Positions 33,876-43,232 of a DNA stretch of 64,000 nucleotides are shown here, piece after piece (within the stretch, counting starts at the first letter, position 1; the number at the start of each line of letters is the position of its first letter). The stretch is from G963422565 sp963422565 (GTDB lineage: Bacteria > Pseudomonadota > Alphaproteobacteria > MPNO01). The notes beneath the pieces were generated by a model, which saw only the letters and a program-made list of their open reading frames with translations, was not told the origin of the DNA and searched no databases. The translations under genes and the position numbers were made by a program. The stretch is from positions 2,294,001-2,358,000 of the forward strand of contig OY730228.1 in NCBI GenBank assembly GCA_963422565.1, given 5' to 3'.

Positions 33876-35182
33876 CGGCTCTCCTTTCGGTCGATGGTCG
33901 CCCGCTTCAGGAACGTGATCAGGTCGTCGCGGTCGGCCGACGCGGCGATCCGCTGCATCGGCATCTTGGAGCCGGGAATGAAGTTGTCCGGCCCCTCCGC
34001 GAACAGCGCGTCGATGGTCCGGCCGTCCCAGACGAAGCCGGCGTCGCGGAGCGTCCGCGAGTAGCGGTAGCCGGGGAGGGTCCCGGCCGCGCGGCCGAAG
34101 ATCCGATACAGGGTCGGCCCCGCCCGGCGCAACCCGTCCGGCCCCAGCGTATGGCAGATCGAGCATTTGCGCTGGAACTGCCGCTCGCCGTTGTCCATCC
34201 GGGCCGGATCCTTGAGATAGCTTATCTCGCCCGTCGCCATCCGGCCGAGCTTGCCGATCTCGGCGACCGGCCAGCTGTACATCGCGGTATCGAGGCCGCC
34301 GGCATGGATGTTCCGCCCGTCGGGGGAGAAGCGCAGCGCCCAGACCGGACCGTGCAGCGTCGCGCGGAACTGCCGGGCGATCGACAAGTCCCGACAGTCG
34401 ATCGTCCGGATGAAGCCGTCGCCGTCGCCGACCGCGAGGGTGGTGAAGCCGGGATCCGCCGCCATCGACAGGATCGGGCTGCGATATCGGGTGAGGTCGG
34501 CGACCACCGCCCCGGTCTCCATGTCCACGACGCGGATGGCGCCGTCGAGGGCGCCGTAGGCGAGCCATCCCGCTACCTCGTTGAGGACAAGGGCGTTGAC
34601 GCCGAAGCCGGCCGACAGCAACCGCCGCGTCGGGCTCCGCGCGGCAAGGTTCCAGACCCGGATCGTGCCGTCCGCCGAAGCCGAGTAGAGCCGCGCGCCG
34701 TCGGCGGAGAAGACGACCGCGTTGACCCCCGCCCTGTGTCCCTCGAGGAATCGGGGCGGTCCGCCGTCGAGCGGCCACAGTCCGATCCTTCCGTCCCAGC
34801 TCGCCGTGGCCACCGATCCGCGGTCGGGCGCCAAAGCGAGGCCGACGATCTTGCCCCGGTGGCCGCCGAGGCGCTGCCCCCGGCGGGACGCGAGATCCCA
34901 CAGATAGAGGTCGAAATCGTCTCCCGCCGAGACGGCGCGGGTGGCATCGACGAAACGCACCGCGTTGACCGCCGCCCGGTGCGCCTCCAGCCAGACGGCG
35001 GCGCCGCCCGTCCACAGGCCGAGCGAATAGTCGAAGCTCGCGGTCAGGATCCGGCCGCCGTCGGGCGAGACGTCGATCGCCTTTATCGGGCCGCCATGGC
35101 CCTCGAGGGTGAAGAACTCGCCCGCCGCCGCCGCCGGCGCGACCAGCAGAAGCGACGCCAATGCGAGGGCGCGCGGCCGCAT
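33872..35182 (-). CDS. WD40-repeat/cytochrome c fusion protein
   Basis: This 436-residue exported protein has a signal peptide at residues 1-20, then about seven WD40-type repeats (roughly 22-325, with units such as GHGGPIKAIDVSPDGGRIL and DGTIRVWNL) forming a propeller. A C-terminal monoheme cytochrome c domain follows, with heme motif CSICH at about residues 340-344 and a likely axial Met in SKMPMQRI. The gene directly follows the formate dehydrogenase gamma gene (1 base apart) and overlaps the next. It is likely a periplasmic electron acceptor or docking partner for the dehydrogenase (inference from context). Confidence 0.85.
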   Translation of the reverse strand: MRPRALALASLLLVAPAAAAGEFFTLEGHGGPIKAIDVSPDGGRILTASFDYSLGLWTGGAAVWLEAHRAAVNAVRFVDATRAVSAGDDFDLYLWDLASRRGQRLGGHRGKIVGLALAPDRGSVATASWDGRIGLWPLDGGPPRFLEGHRAGVNAVVFSADGARLYSASADGTIRVWNLAARSPTRRLLSAGFGVNALVLNEVAGWLAYGALDGAIRVVDMETGAVVADLTRYRSPILSMAADPGFTTLAVGDGDGFIRTIDCRDLSIARQFRATLHGPVWALRFSPDGRNIHAGGLDTAMYSWPVAEIGKLGRMATGEISYLKDPARMDNGERQFQRKCSICHTLGPDGLRRAGPTLYRIFGRAAGTLPGYRYSRTLRDAGFVWDGRTIDALFAEGPDNFIPGSKMPMQRIAASADRDDLITFLKRATIDRKESR

Positions 35183-35183
35183 G

Positions 35184-36416
35184 TCATTCCGCCGGCGTCG
35201 ATGCGGGCGGGCGGTCGTCCGCCCCGCCCGTGGCCTCCTCGTACCAGATCGAATGATGCTCCTTGGCCCATTGTTTCTCGACCCGGCCCGATTCCATGGC
35301 GTCGAACGCCCCCTCCATCCCGATGGTGCCGAGATAGATATGGGCGATGATGACGGCGATGAACAGGAAGGCGACGATGGCGTGCCAGAGCTGGGCGAGC
35401 TGCATCTCCTCATGCGGGGCCATGACGGTGCGGAGCTCCCCCAACCCGACGAGCTGCGGCAGGCCGAGCGCGTTCAGAAGCTCGAACGTCTTGGCGAACA
35501 TCGGCATCTCGAACGGAAACAGCAGCGAGAGGCCGGATGCCGAGATCGACGCGCCGAAGATGATGACGATCCAGAAAATGATCTTCTGTCCGGCGTTGAA
35601 CTTGCGCGCCGGCACGTGGCTGCCGCGGACGAACAGGCCGCCCCCCCTGGCCAGCCAGACGAGGTCGGCACGGTTGGGAATGTTGTGGACGATCCAGAGC
35701 GCGAACACGAGCAGCAGCGCCAGCATGAACGCCCAGCTCACATTGTTGTGGATCCATTTCGAGGCCAGGGCGACCTCGGAGAAGCCCTCCCTGCCGAAGA
35801 ACGGGATCAGCGCGACGCGGCCGAACAGAACGATCAAGCCGCTAATCGCGAGCAGGATGAAGGACCCGGCGAGCAGCCAGTGTGCGAAGCGCTCGATCGC
35901 GTCGAAGCGCAGGATGGTCTCGCCGGTCCTCGCGCCGTGGATCCGGATCCGGCCGCGCAGCAGCAGAAAGACCGCGAGCAGGGCGATCGTCGCGACGAGC
36001 AGATAGCCGCCATAGACCAGAAGCGGGCCGCGCCTGAGTTGGAGCCAGCGCATGCCGCCGTCCTGGATCACCACGGCGGTGGCCGGCCCCTGTGCCGAGA
36101 CCGTGACATCGGCGCTGCCATAGCGCAGCGCGCGGAAGACCTCCGCGTCCGAGGCGCCGCCCAACGTGCCGAGCTGCGCGGCGATGCCGGCGGCGGCGTC
36201 CGGGTCTCCGGTCGCGCCGCGACGGAACGCATCGTCGATCCGCTCGCCGCGCTGGCGGGCGAGGATGTCCGCGAGGGTCTGGGCACCGCCCGTCGCCGCC
36301 CGCTGGGGCGCGCCCTCTTCGGCCGCGTCGGCGGACGGGAGGAGCGGCGGCGCGGCCAGCAGCGCGACACAAAGCAGGAGCGCGCGAAGGCCTTGCATCC
36401 TTGGCAAGCCTGTCAT
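35184..36416 (-). CDS. Formate dehydrogenase gamma subunit (cytochrome b)
   Basis: The 410-residue product is larger than E. coli FdoI (about 211) because of an extra N-terminal periplasmic domain after a signal peptide (about residues 7-32). About four to five membrane helices occupy residues 133-370. His residues in FAHWLLAGSF, SKWIHNNVSW and WHAIVAFLF are likely b-heme ligands. It anchors the enzyme and passes electrons to quinone. The start ATG at 36416 has AAGGA upstream. It is 120 bases after the beta subunit gene. Confidence 0.9.
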   Translation of the reverse strand: MTGLPRMQGLRALLLCVALLAAPPLLPSADAAEEGAPQRAATGGAQTLADILARQRGERIDDAFRRGATGDPDAAAGIAAQLGTLGGASDAEVFRALRYGSADVTVSAQGPATAVVIQDGGMRWLQLRRGPLLVYGGYLLVATIALLAVFLLLRGRIRIHGARTGETILRFDAIERFAHWLLAGSFILLAISGLIVLFGRVALIPFFGREGFSEVALASKWIHNNVSWAFMLALLLVFALWIVHNIPNRADLVWLARGGGLFVRGSHVPARKFNAGQKIIFWIVIIFGASISASGLSLLFPFEMPMFAKTFELLNALGLPQLVGLGELRTVMAPHEEMQLAQLWHAIVAFLFIAVIIAHIYLGTIGMEGAFDAMESGRVEKQWAKEHHSIWYEEATGGADDRPPASTPAE

Positions 36417-36536
36417 CTTCGAGAGTCCTTCCGGATCGGCCGCGACCCGTCGAGTCGGAACGCGGGCGGGCGCAAGCCCGCCCGCGCCGGAAGCGCCGCT
36501 CTGGGGAAGCGCCCGTCCGCCCTCGAGGCGGTCGGG

Positions 36537-37130
36537 TCAGCTGCCCTTCTGGCCGTAGGCCGTGCCCCAGCCCCAGGCGCCGGTGCCGAAGCCGCGGGCG
36601 ACCACCCGTTCGCGGTAGATGCCCGAGACGACATCTCCATCGCCGGCGAGAAGCGCCTTGGTCGAGCACATCTCGGCGCAGATCGGCAGCTTGCCCTCGG
36701 CGATCCGGTTGCGCCCGTACTTGGCCATCTCGGCGGTCGAGTGGGTCTCTTCCGGCCCGCCGGCGCAGAAGGTGCATTTGTCCATCTTGCCGCGCGACCC
36801 GAAATTGCCCGCCTGCGGGAACTGCGGCGCGCCGAACGGGCACGCGTAGAAGCAGTAGCCGCAGCCGATGCAGAGGTCCTTGGAGTGGAGCACGACCCCG
36901 TCGTCGGTCTGGTAGAAGCAGTCGACGGGGCAGACAGCCATGCAGGGCGCGTCCGAGCAGTGCATGCACGCCACCGAGATCGAGCGCTCGCCCGGCTTGC
37001 CGTCGTTGATCGTCACGACTCTCCGCCGGTTGATGCCCCACGGCACCTCATGCTCGTTCTTGCACGCGGTGACGCAGGCGTTGCACTCGATACAGCGTTC
37101 GGCGTCGCAGAGAAATTTGGCTCTTGCCAT
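36537..37130 (-). CDS. fdh3B: Formate dehydrogenase iron-sulfur beta subunit
   Basis: This 197-residue ferredoxin-like subunit carries the cysteine sets for four [4Fe-4S] clusters: CIECNACVTAC, CMHCSDAPCMAVCP, CIGCGYCFYACP and CTFC/C in the C-terminal part. It conducts electrons from the molybdenum site in the alpha subunit to the cytochrome b subunit at the membrane. It lies 13 bases after the alpha gene, so they are co-transcribed. The length matches the FDH3-type beta family. Confidence 0.95.
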   Translation of the reverse strand: MARAKFLCDAERCIECNACVTACKNEHEVPWGINRRRVVTINDGKPGERSISVACMHCSDAPCMAVCPVDCFYQTDDGVVLHSKDLCIGCGYCFYACPFGAPQFPQAGNFGSRGKMDKCTFCAGGPEETHSTAEMAKYGRNRIAEGKLPICAEMCSTKALLAGDGDVVSGIYRERVVARGFGTGAWGWGTAYGQKGS

Positions 37131-37143
37131 CGCTGTTTCCTCC

Positions 37144-40029
37144 TCAAGCCGTGTAGATCTTGCAGAGAGTGGTCTTCGTCTCCTGCATCTGGGTGACCGA
37201 GTCGTAGCCGTAGGTCTGCGCCGTGTTGCTGCTCTCGCCCAGGACGTAGGGATCGGCGCCCTTGGGATATTTGTGCCGCAGATCGGCGCCCTCGAGATGC
37301 CCGCCGAAATGGAAGGGCATGAAGGCGACTCCGGCGCCCACCCGCTCGGTGACCATGGCCATCACCCTGACGCGGGCGCCTTCCGGTCCCTCGACCCAGA
37401 CCTGCGCCCCGTTCCGCACGCCGTGATCGTTGGCGTCGCGCGGGTTGATCTCGACGAACATGTCCTGCTGGAGCTCGGCGAGCCAGGGGTTCGACCGGGA
37501 CTCGTCGCCGCCGCCCTCATACTCGACGAGACGGCCGGACGTCAGGATCAACGGGTACTCCTTGGAGAAGTCCTTCTTCTGGATCGAGGCGTACATCGTC
37601 GGCAGGCGATAGAACTTCCGGTCCTCGTAGGTCGGGTAATCGGCCACGAGGTCGCGCCTGGGCGCATAGAGAGGCTCGCGGTGCAGCGGCACCGGATCCG
37701 GGAAGTTCCACACGACCGTGCGGGCCTTGGCGTTGCCGAAGGGCGCGCATTCATGCTTGATCGCCACCCGCTGGATGCCGCCGGAGAGGTCGGTCTTCCA
37801 GTTGGTCTTGGGACCGGCCACCGCGTCGATCGCGGCCCGCTCCTCCGCGGTCAGATCCTTGTCCCAGCCGAGGTCCATCAGCATCTGCATCGTGAACTCG
37901 GGATAGCCGTCCTGGATTTCCGAGCCCGCCGAATAGACCCCCTCGGCGAGCAGGTTCTGGCCGTCGCGTTCGACGCCGAACCGGGCCCGGAAGGTAAGAC
38001 CGCCCTTCGAGACCGGCTTGGACATGTCGTAGAGGTTGGGCGTGCCGGGATGGCGCATTTCCGCCGTGCCCCAGGACGGCCACGGCATCCCGTAATAGTC
38101 CCCGTCGGCGGGTCCGCCCACGGCCTGCAGCGTCGTCTTGTCGAACGTGTGCTGGTTGGCCATGTGCAGCTTGATCCGCTCGGGCGACTGGCCGGTATAG
38201 CCGATCGTCCACATCCCGGCGTTGATCTCGCGGGTGATGTCCTCGACCACCGGCGTGTCGTCCGCTTCCATCTCGATGTTGCGGAAGAAGCGGTCCGCCC
38301 AGCCGAACTTCTTGGCGAACTTGGCAATGATCACATGGTCGGGCAGGCTCTCGAACACCGGCGCGACGACCTGATCCCGCCACTGGATCGACCGGTTGGA
38401 GGCGGTCACCGAACCGCGCGTCTCGAACTGGGTCGAGGCGGGCAGCAGATAGACCCCGTCCTTGCGGTCGTGGAGAACGGCGGAGACGGTGGGATACGGG
38501 TCGATCACGACCAGCATGTCCAGCTTCTCCATCGCCGTCTTCATCTCCTTGAGACGGGTCTGCGAGTTCGGCGCGTGACCCCACAGCACCATCGCCCGAA
38601 GATTTTCCGGCTGATCCATGTTGTCCTTGTTCTCGAGCACGCCGTCGATCCAGCGAGACACCGGGATGCCCGCCAGGTTCATCAGCTTCCTGTTCTTGCC
38701 CTTGGCGTCCTTGATGGTGGCGAACCGGTCCTTCAGCCAGTTCAGATCCTCCTTCCAGACCCGCGCCCAATGCGCCCAGGCGCCGGCCGAGAGCCCGTAA
38801 TAGCCGGGCAGGGTATGCGACAGGACGCCGAGATCGGTCGCGCCCTGAACATTGTCATGGCCGCGGAAGATATTGGTCCCGCCGCCGGAAGCGCCCATGT
38901 TGCCGAGCGCCAGCTGAAGCGCGCAATAGGCCCGCGTGTTGTTGTTGCCGTTGGTGTGCTGGGTCCCGCCCATGCACCAGATCACCGTGCCGGGGCGGTT
39001 GTTGGCCATGGTCCGGGCGACCCGGCGAAGCTGGGAGCCGGGGGCGCCGGTGACCCGCTCGACCTCGTCGGGGGTCCACTTGGCCACCTCCTCGCGGATC
39101 TGGTCCATGCCCCAGACGCGGGTTCGGATGAACTCCTTGTCCTCCCAGCCGTTCTCGAAGATGTGCCAGAGGATGCCCCAGATCAGGGCCACGTCGCTGC
39201 CCGGGCGGAAGCGGACATATTCGTCGGCATGCGCGGCGGTCCGCGTGAAGCGGGGGTCGCAGACGATCAGCGGCGCGTTGTTCTGCTCCTTGGCCCGCAG
39301 CACGTGCAGGAGCGAGACCGGATGCGCCTCCGCCGGGTTGCCGCCGATCAGGAAGATCGCGCGGGAGTTGTGGATGTCGTTGTAGGAGTTGGTCATGGCG
39401 CCGTAGCCCCATGTGTTCGCGACTCCCGCAACCGTCGTGGAGTGGCAGATCCGCGCCTGATGGTCGATGTTGTTCGACCCCCAATAGGCGCCGAACTTGC
39501 GGAACAGATAGGCCTGCTCGTTGCTGAACTTGGCCGATCCCAGCCAGTAGACGCTGTCCGGGCCGCTCTCCTGGCGGATCTTCATCATGCCGTCGCCGAT
39601 CTCGTCGACGGCCTGCGCCCAGCTGATGCGCTTCCACGCCCCCCCGACCTTCTTCATCGGGTATTTCAGGCGGCGCTCGCCATGGGCGTGCTCGCGGACC
39701 GCCGCGCCCTTGGCGCAATGCGCGCCGAGATTGAACGGGCTGTCCCAGCCGGGCTCCTGGCCGACCCAGACGCCGTTGTCGACCTCGGCGATCACCGAGC
39801 AGCCGACCGAGCAATGGGTGCACACCGACTTGACGGTCTTCACCGCGCCCTTGGCCGCCTGGCGCGCCTGCGCCGGGGCCACCATGCCGCCGGTCGCGCC
39901 GACGGCCGCCAGCCCGCCGATGGCGAGGCCGGATCCCCGGAGGAAGGCCCGCCGGTCGACGGCCCCCTCGGTCGGAAGAGAAGTCCGCTGGGGGCGTCTC
40001 GCTACCCCATTGGTCTTTTTCCTCAACAT
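37144..40029 (-). CDS. fdhA: Formate dehydrogenase alpha subunit (molybdopterin, Tat-exported)
   Basis: This 961-residue molybdopterin oxidoreductase oxidises formate to CO2 in the periplasm. A Tat signal, RRAFLRGSGLAIGGLAAVGA, lies at about residues 26-45. CTHCSVGC and HCAKG bind an N-terminal [4Fe-4S] cluster. The catalytic ligand to Mo/W is Cys195 in ARICHSTTV; there is no in-frame TGA at that site, so this is the cysteine form, not the selenocysteine form. The C-terminal guanine-dinucleotide-binding domain is present (GGHLEGADLRHKYPKG). Genes for the FdhX and TorD-like factors precede it. Confidence 0.96.
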   Translation of the reverse strand: MLRKKTNGVARRPQRTSLPTEGAVDRRAFLRGSGLAIGGLAAVGATGGMVAPAQARQAAKGAVKTVKSVCTHCSVGCSVIAEVDNGVWVGQEPGWDSPFNLGAHCAKGAAVREHAHGERRLKYPMKKVGGAWKRISWAQAVDEIGDGMMKIRQESGPDSVYWLGSAKFSNEQAYLFRKFGAYWGSNNIDHQARICHSTTVAGVANTWGYGAMTNSYNDIHNSRAIFLIGGNPAEAHPVSLLHVLRAKEQNNAPLIVCDPRFTRTAAHADEYVRFRPGSDVALIWGILWHIFENGWEDKEFIRTRVWGMDQIREEVAKWTPDEVERVTGAPGSQLRRVARTMANNRPGTVIWCMGGTQHTNGNNNTRAYCALQLALGNMGASGGGTNIFRGHDNVQGATDLGVLSHTLPGYYGLSAGAWAHWARVWKEDLNWLKDRFATIKDAKGKNRKLMNLAGIPVSRWIDGVLENKDNMDQPENLRAMVLWGHAPNSQTRLKEMKTAMEKLDMLVVIDPYPTVSAVLHDRKDGVYLLPASTQFETRGSVTASNRSIQWRDQVVAPVFESLPDHVIIAKFAKKFGWADRFFRNIEMEADDTPVVEDITREINAGMWTIGYTGQSPERIKLHMANQHTFDKTTLQAVGGPADGDYYGMPWPSWGTAEMRHPGTPNLYDMSKPVSKGGLTFRARFGVERDGQNLLAEGVYSAGSEIQDGYPEFTMQMLMDLGWDKDLTAEERAAIDAVAGPKTNWKTDLSGGIQRVAIKHECAPFGNAKARTVVWNFPDPVPLHREPLYAPRRDLVADYPTYEDRKFYRLPTMYASIQKKDFSKEYPLILTSGRLVEYEGGGDESRSNPWLAELQQDMFVEINPRDANDHGVRNGAQVWVEGPEGARVRVMAMVTERVGAGVAFMPFHFGGHLEGADLRHKYPKGADPYVLGESSNTAQTYGYDSVTQMQETKTTLCKIYTA

Positions 40030-40133
40030 GTCCTGTCTCCCTCGAGCGGTCCGGGTACCGCCGGCCCGCCGGGTTGGTCCAATCGATGGCCGCGGGGCGT
40101 CTCGCTACCCTCGGCCATGTCCGGAAAGGCGCG

Positions 40134-40325
40134 TCAGAAACGCGCGCTCTCGTAATAGGCGCGGCTATGCGGCGTGTCGCGCATGCCCTCGCCGCGGTCC
40201 GGTACGTCCGCATTCTCCGCGGCCGCCCCCGCCGCGACCGCGACCGCCGCTGCGGGCACGGACGCCGAGGCGAGCTTCAGGAAGCCGCGGCGGCTGGCGG
40301 TGCCGCCCTCCGTTCTCCGATCCAT
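40134..40325 (-). CDS. Formate dehydrogenase region Tat-signal protein FdhX
   Basis: Sixty-three residues: SRRGFLKLASASVP is a twin-arginine signal, followed by an alanine-rich helix and a short tail RDTPHSRAYYESARF. This is the small Tat-target protein found next to alpha subunits of this formate dehydrogenase class (family knowledge). It may help export or assembly. It sits between the TorD-like chaperone and alpha subunit genes, in the same direction. Confidence 0.85.
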   Translation of the reverse strand: MDRRTEGGTASRRGFLKLASASVPAAAVAVAAGAAAENADVPDRGEGMRDTPHSRAYYESARF

Positions 40326-40361
40326 CAGATGGTCCTCCTTTCCTGGCTCGACGAGGCCATG

Positions 40362-41000
40362 CTAGCATACCGGTCTATCCTTCCCCGTCAATCGAAACGC
40401 CTCCCGTTCGATGTCGAGGAGAGCTTGGCCGGCGGCGCCCACCGGTGCGTAGAATACCGCGCTTGTCGCACCCTCGAGATCCGAGAAGAAGTGACCGGCC
40501 CAGGGGTCGATATGGCGCCGGAAGAACGCCCTGACGCGCTCGGGCGCGACCGGCCCTCCGAACCGCCCGGTGACGAGCCCTGCCATCATTTCGAGCAGCC
40601 CGGCGATATGGTCCTCGGGATCGAACATGTCCGGGGCGCGGACGATCGCGAGCGCGCCCATGTCGGCGCGGAGCGCCGCCAGCGGCTTCTCGTTGAGGAA
40701 ACCGGTCAGATAGTAGCTGGCATAGGGCAGGAGCTCGCCCCTGCCGAGGCCGATGAAGAGGGCGTTGAACTCGCGCTCGACCGCCGCCGGCGTCGCCGCC
40801 GAGGCGACCCGGCTCAATGCCCGGATCGCCTGTCCGAGCGCGGTCCGGTCGCCGGAGAGGCCGGCAGCCTTGCCGAGCAGCGCGGCGTCGGGCGGGCGGG
40901 CCAGCAGCGCGCTCAGGAACCCGTAGAGATCGGCGCGGAGAACATCCTCCTCGAGAGGCCCGGGATCGGGCGTCGCCGCCATCGTTCGGTCATCCGCCAT
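40362..41000 (-). CDS. TorD-family molybdoenzyme chaperone
   Basis: This 212-residue all-helical protein has the TorD/DmsD landmarks: LRADLYGFLSALLARPP near the start, LFIGLGRGELLPYASYYLTG in the middle, and PEDHIAGLLEMMAGL, the ExxDH-like signal-peptide-handling region. It would bind the Tat signal of FdhA and hold back export until the cofactor is inserted. It lies between DUF3306 and FdhX genes, 3 bases from DUF3306. Confidence 0.9.
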   Translation of the reverse strand: MADDRTMAATPDPGPLEEDVLRADLYGFLSALLARPPDAALLGKAAGLSGDRTALGQAIRALSRVASAATPAAVEREFNALFIGLGRGELLPYASYYLTGFLNEKPLAALRADMGALAIVRAPDMFDPEDHIAGLLEMMAGLVTGRFGGPVAPERVRAFFRRHIDPWAGHFFSDLEGATSAVFYAPVGAAGQALLDIEREAFRLTGKDRPVC

Positions 41001-41003
41001 CGC

Positions 41004-41636
41004 TCAGCCCGCGCCCGCGCCGGCGTCCGCGAAACGGAAGCTCATATGGCGCTTGGGCGGCGGCGCGGGCAGGACCCGTTCGCCGTCCATGTCGGGCGCC
41101 GCATGTCGCGCCGCCGCCCGGGCGTCCGCGATCGAAGATGCGTCCGCCGGCGTCTCGGTGGCCGCGCTGCCGGACCCCGTATCGGACTCGGAATCGGGGT
41201 CCGGCAGCGCATCGGGCGCGGGGTCCGGGGCGTCGCTGTCGTCGGCGGCCGCGATCTTCCGAATCATCCCTTCGCCGACGCGGTAGACCGTCTGGAGTCC
41301 CTCCACCACCGTCGCCGCGTCGGTGTAGTCCTCGCCGTATTCGAGAAGATCGTCCAGGTTGGCCAGCACCGGGTCGCTCAGCCAGAGCCGCCGCAGCGCC
41401 CTCCGGCGCAGGCGTTCGGGCACGGCACGCGCCATGAAGGCGGAGAAATCGTCGCCCCGGCCGAGCGTGTCGGGGTCGGGCAGGTCGAGCTCCGCCAGCA
41501 CCTGTTCGTCGGGCTTCTCGGCCAGCGCGTGCCGCGCCGCGTCCTCGTGCCCCGCCTCCGCCGCCTGCCGCCGCGTCCGCTCCTCCTCGGCCACCGCCTC
41601 CTTGCGGCGCGACCAGAAATCCCCGCTCCCGGTCAA
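41004..41636 (-). CDS. DUF3306 protein of the formate dehydrogenase locus
   Basis: This 210-residue protein begins TGSGDFWSRRKEAV, typical of DUF3306, and includes ALRRLWLSDPVLANLDDLLEYGEDYTD at about 77-103, the most conserved block. The C-terminal part is a low-complexity Asp/Ser/Ala-rich linker followed by PPPKRHMSFRF. The exact function is unknown, but this family clusters with formate dehydrogenase genes. The start is TTG, overlapping the stop of the DUF3305 gene. Confidence 0.85.
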   Translation of the reverse strand: MTGSGDFWSRRKEAVAEEERTRRQAAEAGHEDAARHALAEKPDEQVLAELDLPDPDTLGRGDDFSAFMARAVPERLRRRALRRLWLSDPVLANLDDLLEYGEDYTDAATVVEGLQTVYRVGEGMIRKIAAADDSDAPDPAPDALPDPDSESDTGSGSAATETPADASSIADARAAARHAAPDMDGERVLPAPPPKRHMSFRFADAGAGAG

Positions 41637-42199
41637 TGGAGCGACTCCCCGGCCGGCCGGCGCGGCGCGCGGTAGACGTCCGACATCTGGCGAATGCGCG
41701 GATCGCCCCGGCCGTCCTCGACAAGGTCGCCCCGCCGCCCGTCGCGGCGGCGCTTGACGAACGCCTCCTCCCGGTGATGGACGGCGACGAAATCGCGGAC
41801 GAACGCGACGAGGCCCTCGGGCATCGGGACCTGCTCGACGATTTCCTCGCCGCTGTCCAGATAGTCCTGCGCCTCGTAGGGCGACGCCGTCGCGAGGACG
41901 ATCTCGACGCCCTGTGCGGTATCGTCCCCGCCGGTTTCCCGCATCACCACGTAGACGGCCGGGACCCGTGCCGAGAGCCCGGCCAGATAGGCTTCGGTCT
42001 CGGAGGCCCAGAGTTCGAGCTGCACCGTCGCGGCGTGATACTCGATCGTCCCCGCCTCGCGCCGCAGCTCGCGCCAGTCTGCCTCGCCGGCGCCCGGCAG
42101 CACGGCGACCGCGCGCCATGTCCAGCGCGCCCAGCGGGTCACCCCGGGCGCCTTGCGGATCACGACTCCGATCGGCAGCGACGACGTGCTCGGCTGCAT
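41633..42199 (-). CDS. DUF3305 protein of the formate dehydrogenase locus
   Basis: This 188-residue protein starts MQPSTSSLPIGVVIRKAPGV and contains RWARWTWRAVAVLPGA, typical of DUF3305. The ATG at 42199 follows GGAGGG at 8-base spacing and is preferred over the longer frame from 42268. The family is restricted to formate dehydrogenase loci and is thought to act in maturation. Probably the first gene of the operon; the promoter should be upstream of 42199. Confidence 0.85.
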   Translation of the reverse strand: MQPSTSSLPIGVVIRKAPGVTRWARWTWRAVAVLPGAGEADWRELRREAGTIEYHAATVQLELWASETEAYLAGLSARVPAVYVVMRETGGDDTAQGVEIVLATASPYEAQDYLDSGEEIVEQVPMPEGLVAFVRDFVAVHHREEAFVKRRRDGRRGDLVEDGRGDPRIRQMSDVYRAPRRPAGESLH

Positions 42200-42311
42200 G
42201 GCCGGCAACCCTCCGGCGCGGTCGGGCGCGCAGCGGCTGCGGCCCCGACCCGAATATCCCTCGCGCATGATTATGGCCCCCGGTGTCGCGCCGCAGCAAC
42301 AGGTTTGTCGA

Positions 42312-42388
42312 CGTCGGCTTCCGCCTGCCGGGCGATCGGCGACAATCGTCGGTGGCGGGCGCGAGCCTTGCCGAGGGCTCCGCTCGGT
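42312..42388 (+). repeat. Dispersed repeat B, copy 1 (77 bp)
   Basis: 77 bp differing at only two positions by eye from 45726-45802, on the same strand. It contains short inverted segments (GCGATCGGCG..., CCGAG/CTCGG). It lies just upstream of the IS256 remnant. Confidence 0.85.
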
Positions 42389-42445
42389 GCGGAACGCCGC
42401 CCGCCCGTCCCCCGGCGGGTCCGCGCGGCTCGTCTCGGCGCCCGA

Positions 42446-42733
42446 CGCTTCGCCGATGCCTGGGGAAAGACCTGCCCCAAGGCCGTCGCCTGCCTGCGCA
42501 ACGACCTCGACGACCTGCTCACATGCTTCCGCTACTCAAGCCTCGCCGAGCGAAAGCAGGTCAGGACGACCAACGCCATCGAACGACGCTTCCGCGAGGT
42601 CCGGCGAAGGACCCGGCCCATGGGAACCTTCCAGGACCGAACCTCCATGAACCGAATCCTCTTCGCCACCTTCAGCCACCAAGACAAATGTCAGGGAACC
42701 CCTACCCCATTCCCCCTGACACATAAATCGTGA
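42446..42733 (+). pseudogene. IS256-family transposase, C-terminal remnant
   Basis: About 95 codons matching the C terminus of Mutator-type (IS256) transposases: FADAWGKTCPKAVACL, the highly conserved RTTNAIERRFREVRRRT near the third acidic residue region, and MGTFQDRTSMNRILFA. The rest of the gene, including the first catalytic Asp residues, is missing upstream, so it is not functional. It shows past insertion activity in this stretch. Confidence 0.88.
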
Positions 42734-43232
42734 CGTTGCCCGGTCGGGTGCCTGCCGTGGAGCATCCGGGTGGCACGCGCAGCCGCTGTTCGCCCCATCG
42801 CCTGAGAGCCCTCCCGCACCTGATTGGCCGTTCCCCGATTGCCTGCCCCCGGATTGCCATGTGGCCGTGATGGTGTCCGAGGCGCGTGCCCAAACAGCGT
42901 CCGTGAACGGAGAAAAATACTTCTGTGCTCCGTGTCCGGTGCTTGGAGAATGCTGCATGTGGTTCCCGCCTTTTCCCGAGAAATCATCCGACTGAACGGA
43001 GAATCCTGAGCGGCTGCGATTGCGAACGTTCCGCCGAAAGCGTGTCGTGCGGCAGACCAGATTTCAATCGCGCCCTCCGGTAGAGGCAATGAAGAGAGAA
43101 AACAACTGTCAGCCAGACGGACAACAAAATCGCCCTGGCTTCTCCGGCGCGATCGACGGCCGCCCGGTCATTGAATACAGAACCGCGAATCCCCCGACAA
43201 CGCCGCCGGGGCCTCGTCAACCAGAACCCGGA
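42734..43232. other. Unassigned stretch in a mobile-element island
   Basis: About 500 bases after the IS256 remnant. Several short frames exist on both strands but none has a recognisable product. Base composition shifts towards A+T to the right. Confidence 0.4.

Noticed and set aside
39440..39450. Selenocysteine in the formate dehydrogenase
   Set aside because: The catalytic position is encoded by TGC (Cys), with no in-frame TGA.
42734..43089. Minus-strand frame of about 130 codons after the IS256 remnant
   Set aside because: It has no recognisable domain or ribosome-binding site and overlaps the IS256 remnant's 3' end.
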